From assembly GCA_900540425.1 (NCBI GenBank), contig UQFU01000076.1, forward strand, positions 1-7,815: a stretch of 7,815 bases of DNA, in the 5' to 3' direction. The stretch comes from an uncultured Alphaproteobacteria bacterium (lineage in GTDB: Bacteria; Pseudomonadota; Alphaproteobacteria; RF32; CAG-239). This document shows, piece by piece, positions 6,671-7,815 of the stretch. How positions within the stretch are numbered: position 1 is the first letter of the stretch; the number at the start of each line of letters is the position of its first letter. The notes beneath the pieces were generated by a model. It did not search any database. It saw only the letters and a program-made list of their open reading frames with translations, and was not told where the DNA came from. A program made the position numbers and the translations under genes.

Positions 6671-7507
6671 ATGAATAACATCAAACGGATTGTAAAAAAA
6701 TCGGGGAGTTCGTTTTTTTGGAGCATGCGTTTTCTGCCCAAGGCCAAGCGCAACGCCATGTACACGATTTATGCCTTTTGCCGGCATCTGGACGATATTG
6801 TCGACGGCGATGCCGAAATGTCGGAAAAGCTGGAACTGATTGCCGCCTGGCGGGAGGAGCTGGATAATATATATGATAAGAAAACGCCGGCTACGGATAT
6901 CGGGCGTAAGATATATAAAAACTGCATGCGTTTCAAATTGCCCAAAGAGGAGCTTTCCCGCCTGATTGAAGCAATTTCCATGGATATTCCCAATCCGGTC
7001 CAGGCGCCGAGCCTTGATGAACTGTACCGCTATTGCCGCGGCGTCGCCGGCGTGCCCGGAAGCCTGAGCCTGCGGATTTTCGGCTGTCAGGACGAGGAGG
7101 TGATTGAACAGCTCTCAACCAGCCTGGGAACGGCGCTGCAAATTACCAATATCCTCCGCGACGTTAAAGAAGATGCTCAGCTGAACCGTCTGTACATTCC
7201 CAGGGAATTTTTGGAAAAAGCCGGTATAACGTCTGTTGATCCTCTGACCGTGGTCGTTGACAAGAATTTGGCAATCGCCCGGGAGGAACTGGCGCGCATT
7301 GCCGTTGCCAATTTTGAAAAGGCCGATGGATTGATTAAGAAGCTTGACAAGAAAACGTCGCGCCACGTCCGAATGATAGAAAGCATTTACCGCCGTTATT
7401 TTGACATGATGCAAAGACGCGGCTGGGAAATTATTTCGCCCAAGCCAAACTTGAGCAAATTCAAAAAATTTTCCATTGCGCTGCGGGCGTATTTTAATTT
7501 GAAATAA
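6671..7507 (+). CDS. hpnD: Presqualene diphosphate synthase HpnD
   Basis: Catalyses the first committed step of squalene formation here, the head-to-head joining of two farnesyl diphosphates to presqualene diphosphate. Superfamily motifs are present: SSFFWSMRFLPKAKRNAM, the diphosphate/Mg-binding HLDDIVDGD (Asp41, Asp42, Asp45), YCRGVAGVPGSLSLRIFG and the second aspartate-rich region QITNILRDVKEDAQLNRLYIP (Asp164, Asp168). The NILRDVKED form and the MDIPNP segment distinguish it from its paralogue HpnC just upstream. It is 278 aa, as expected. The start at 6671 is chosen because AAGGGA (6659-6664) is correctly spaced and residue 1 aligns with the usual N-terminus; an in-frame ATG at 6557 would extend it into hpnC. 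In the helix after YCR, the common 'VAxAVG' reads VAGVPG, a Pro where Val is usual. The stop is 1 nt from hpnE. Confidence 0.94.
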   Translation: MNNIKRIVKKSGSSFFWSMRFLPKAKRNAMYTIYAFCRHLDDIVDGDAEMSEKLELIAAWREELDNIYDKKTPATDIGRKIYKNCMRFKLPKEELSRLIEAISMDIPNPVQAPSLDELYRYCRGVAGVPGSLSLRIFGCQDEEVIEQLSTSLGTALQITNILRDVKEDAQLNRLYIPREFLEKAGITSVDPLTVVVDKNLAIAREELARIAVANFEKADGLIKKLDKKTSRHVRMIESIYRRYFDMMQRRGWEIISPKPNLSKFKKFSIALRAYFNLK

Positions 7508-7508
7508 G

Positions 7509-7815
7509 ATGAAACAACCGCGCAATGTCCATATTTTGGGAGCAGGGATCGCCGGATTGTCGGCAGCATGCTCCGCCCGCCGCCGTTTTCCCGGCAGCCG
7601 GGTGCTCGTTTATGAGGCGGCACCGGTTCCGGGCGGACGCTGCCGGTCGTTTTTCAGCCGTCGGCTGGATTGGGAGATTGATAATGCTACCCATGTCATT
7701 CTGGGTGCCAATAAGGGAGTCCGAAAATTTTGGCAGCAGCCCGATTTTGTAAATGCTCCGGTTTTTTATGATTGCCGAACCGGCAAGACGGATAAGTCCC
7801 GTCTGCAATTTGGAA
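7509..7815 (+). CDS. hpnE: Hydroxysqualene dehydroxylase HpnE (5' part, cut by the window end)
   Basis: Only the first 102 codons are in the window, with no stop. The N-terminus KQPRNVHILGAGIAGLSAA is an FAD-binding Rossmann motif (Gly11, Gly13, Gly16), followed by VLVYEAAPVPGGRC, the amine-oxidase/phytoene-desaturase-like pattern with a glutamate for the FAD ribose. DWEIDNATHVILGANKGV corresponds to the 'DNGxHxxLGAY'-like segment seen in HpnE. HpnE reduces hydroxysqualene to squalene, completing the HpnD-HpnC-HpnE series, and the position directly after hpnD supports this over a phytoene desaturase. The ATG is 1 nt after the hpnD stop (TAAGATG), and no Shine-Dalgarno sequence is visible upstream (ATTTTAATTTGAAATAAG), so initiation probably depends on ribosomes finishing hpnD. 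Confidence 0.88.
   Translation, partial: MKQPRNVHILGAGIAGLSAACSARRRFPGSRVLVYEAAPVPGGRCRSFFSRRLDWEIDNATHVILGANKGVRKFWQQPDFVNAPVFYDCRTGKTDKSRLQFG

Noticed and set aside
1..7815. Defence, mobile or CRISPR system
   Set aside because: No direct-repeat array, transposase, integrase, nuclease, toxin-antitoxin pair or att-like duplication beside the tRNA was seen on either strand. The tRNA-Glu 3' end is not repeated elsewhere in the window.

Overview
The window looks like chromosomal DNA of an alphaproteobacterium with moderate GC content, probably an uncultured or poorly characterised one. Three things point there: a ChpT-type histidine phosphotransferase (a family known from Alphaproteobacteria) next to a CheY-like receiver and a CheR methyltransferase; a folate-dependent TrmFO; and an hpnCDE squalene gene set. 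No mobile element, CRISPR array, integration site or sign of recent transfer is visible, so this is ordinary, gene-dense core sequence.

Layout. Positions 1-1000: a plus-strand terminator hairpin for a gene outside the window, then on the minus strand a tRNA-Glu(CTC) with its own promoter and terminator, and a two-gene unit of small unrecognised proteins (107 and 117 aa; the first has two hydrophobic stretches). That unit has a good sigma70-type promoter whose -35 box lies inside a perfect inverted repeat. Positions 1132-4324, minus strand: a tight operon of four genes (gaps 11, 12 and 5 nt). It runs from a secreted protein of unknown function, through a ChpT-like phosphotransferase and a single-domain receiver, to a CheR-type methyltransferase. 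Positions 4325-4465: a short divergent promoter region. Positions 4466-7815, plus strand: trmFO, hpnC, hpnD and the 5' part of hpnE, with junctions of 1-nt overlap, 10 nt and 1 nt, so probably one transcript. hpnE runs off the window.

How the genes work together. HpnD condenses two farnesyl diphosphates to presqualene diphosphate, HpnC converts this to hydroxysqualene, and HpnE dehydroxylates it to squalene, the usual precursor of hopanoids; the cyclase gene is not in view. TrmFO makes 5-methyluridine at position 54 of tRNA and is linked to the squalene genes by transcription and translation rather than by chemistry. In the minus operon, ChpT could pass phosphoryl groups to the adjacent receiver, and CheR could methylate a chemoreceptor or another protein. 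No receptor, CheA, CheW or CheB is in the window. The best candidates for new biology are the secreted protein heading the chpT operon and the two small ORFan proteins at 230-919.
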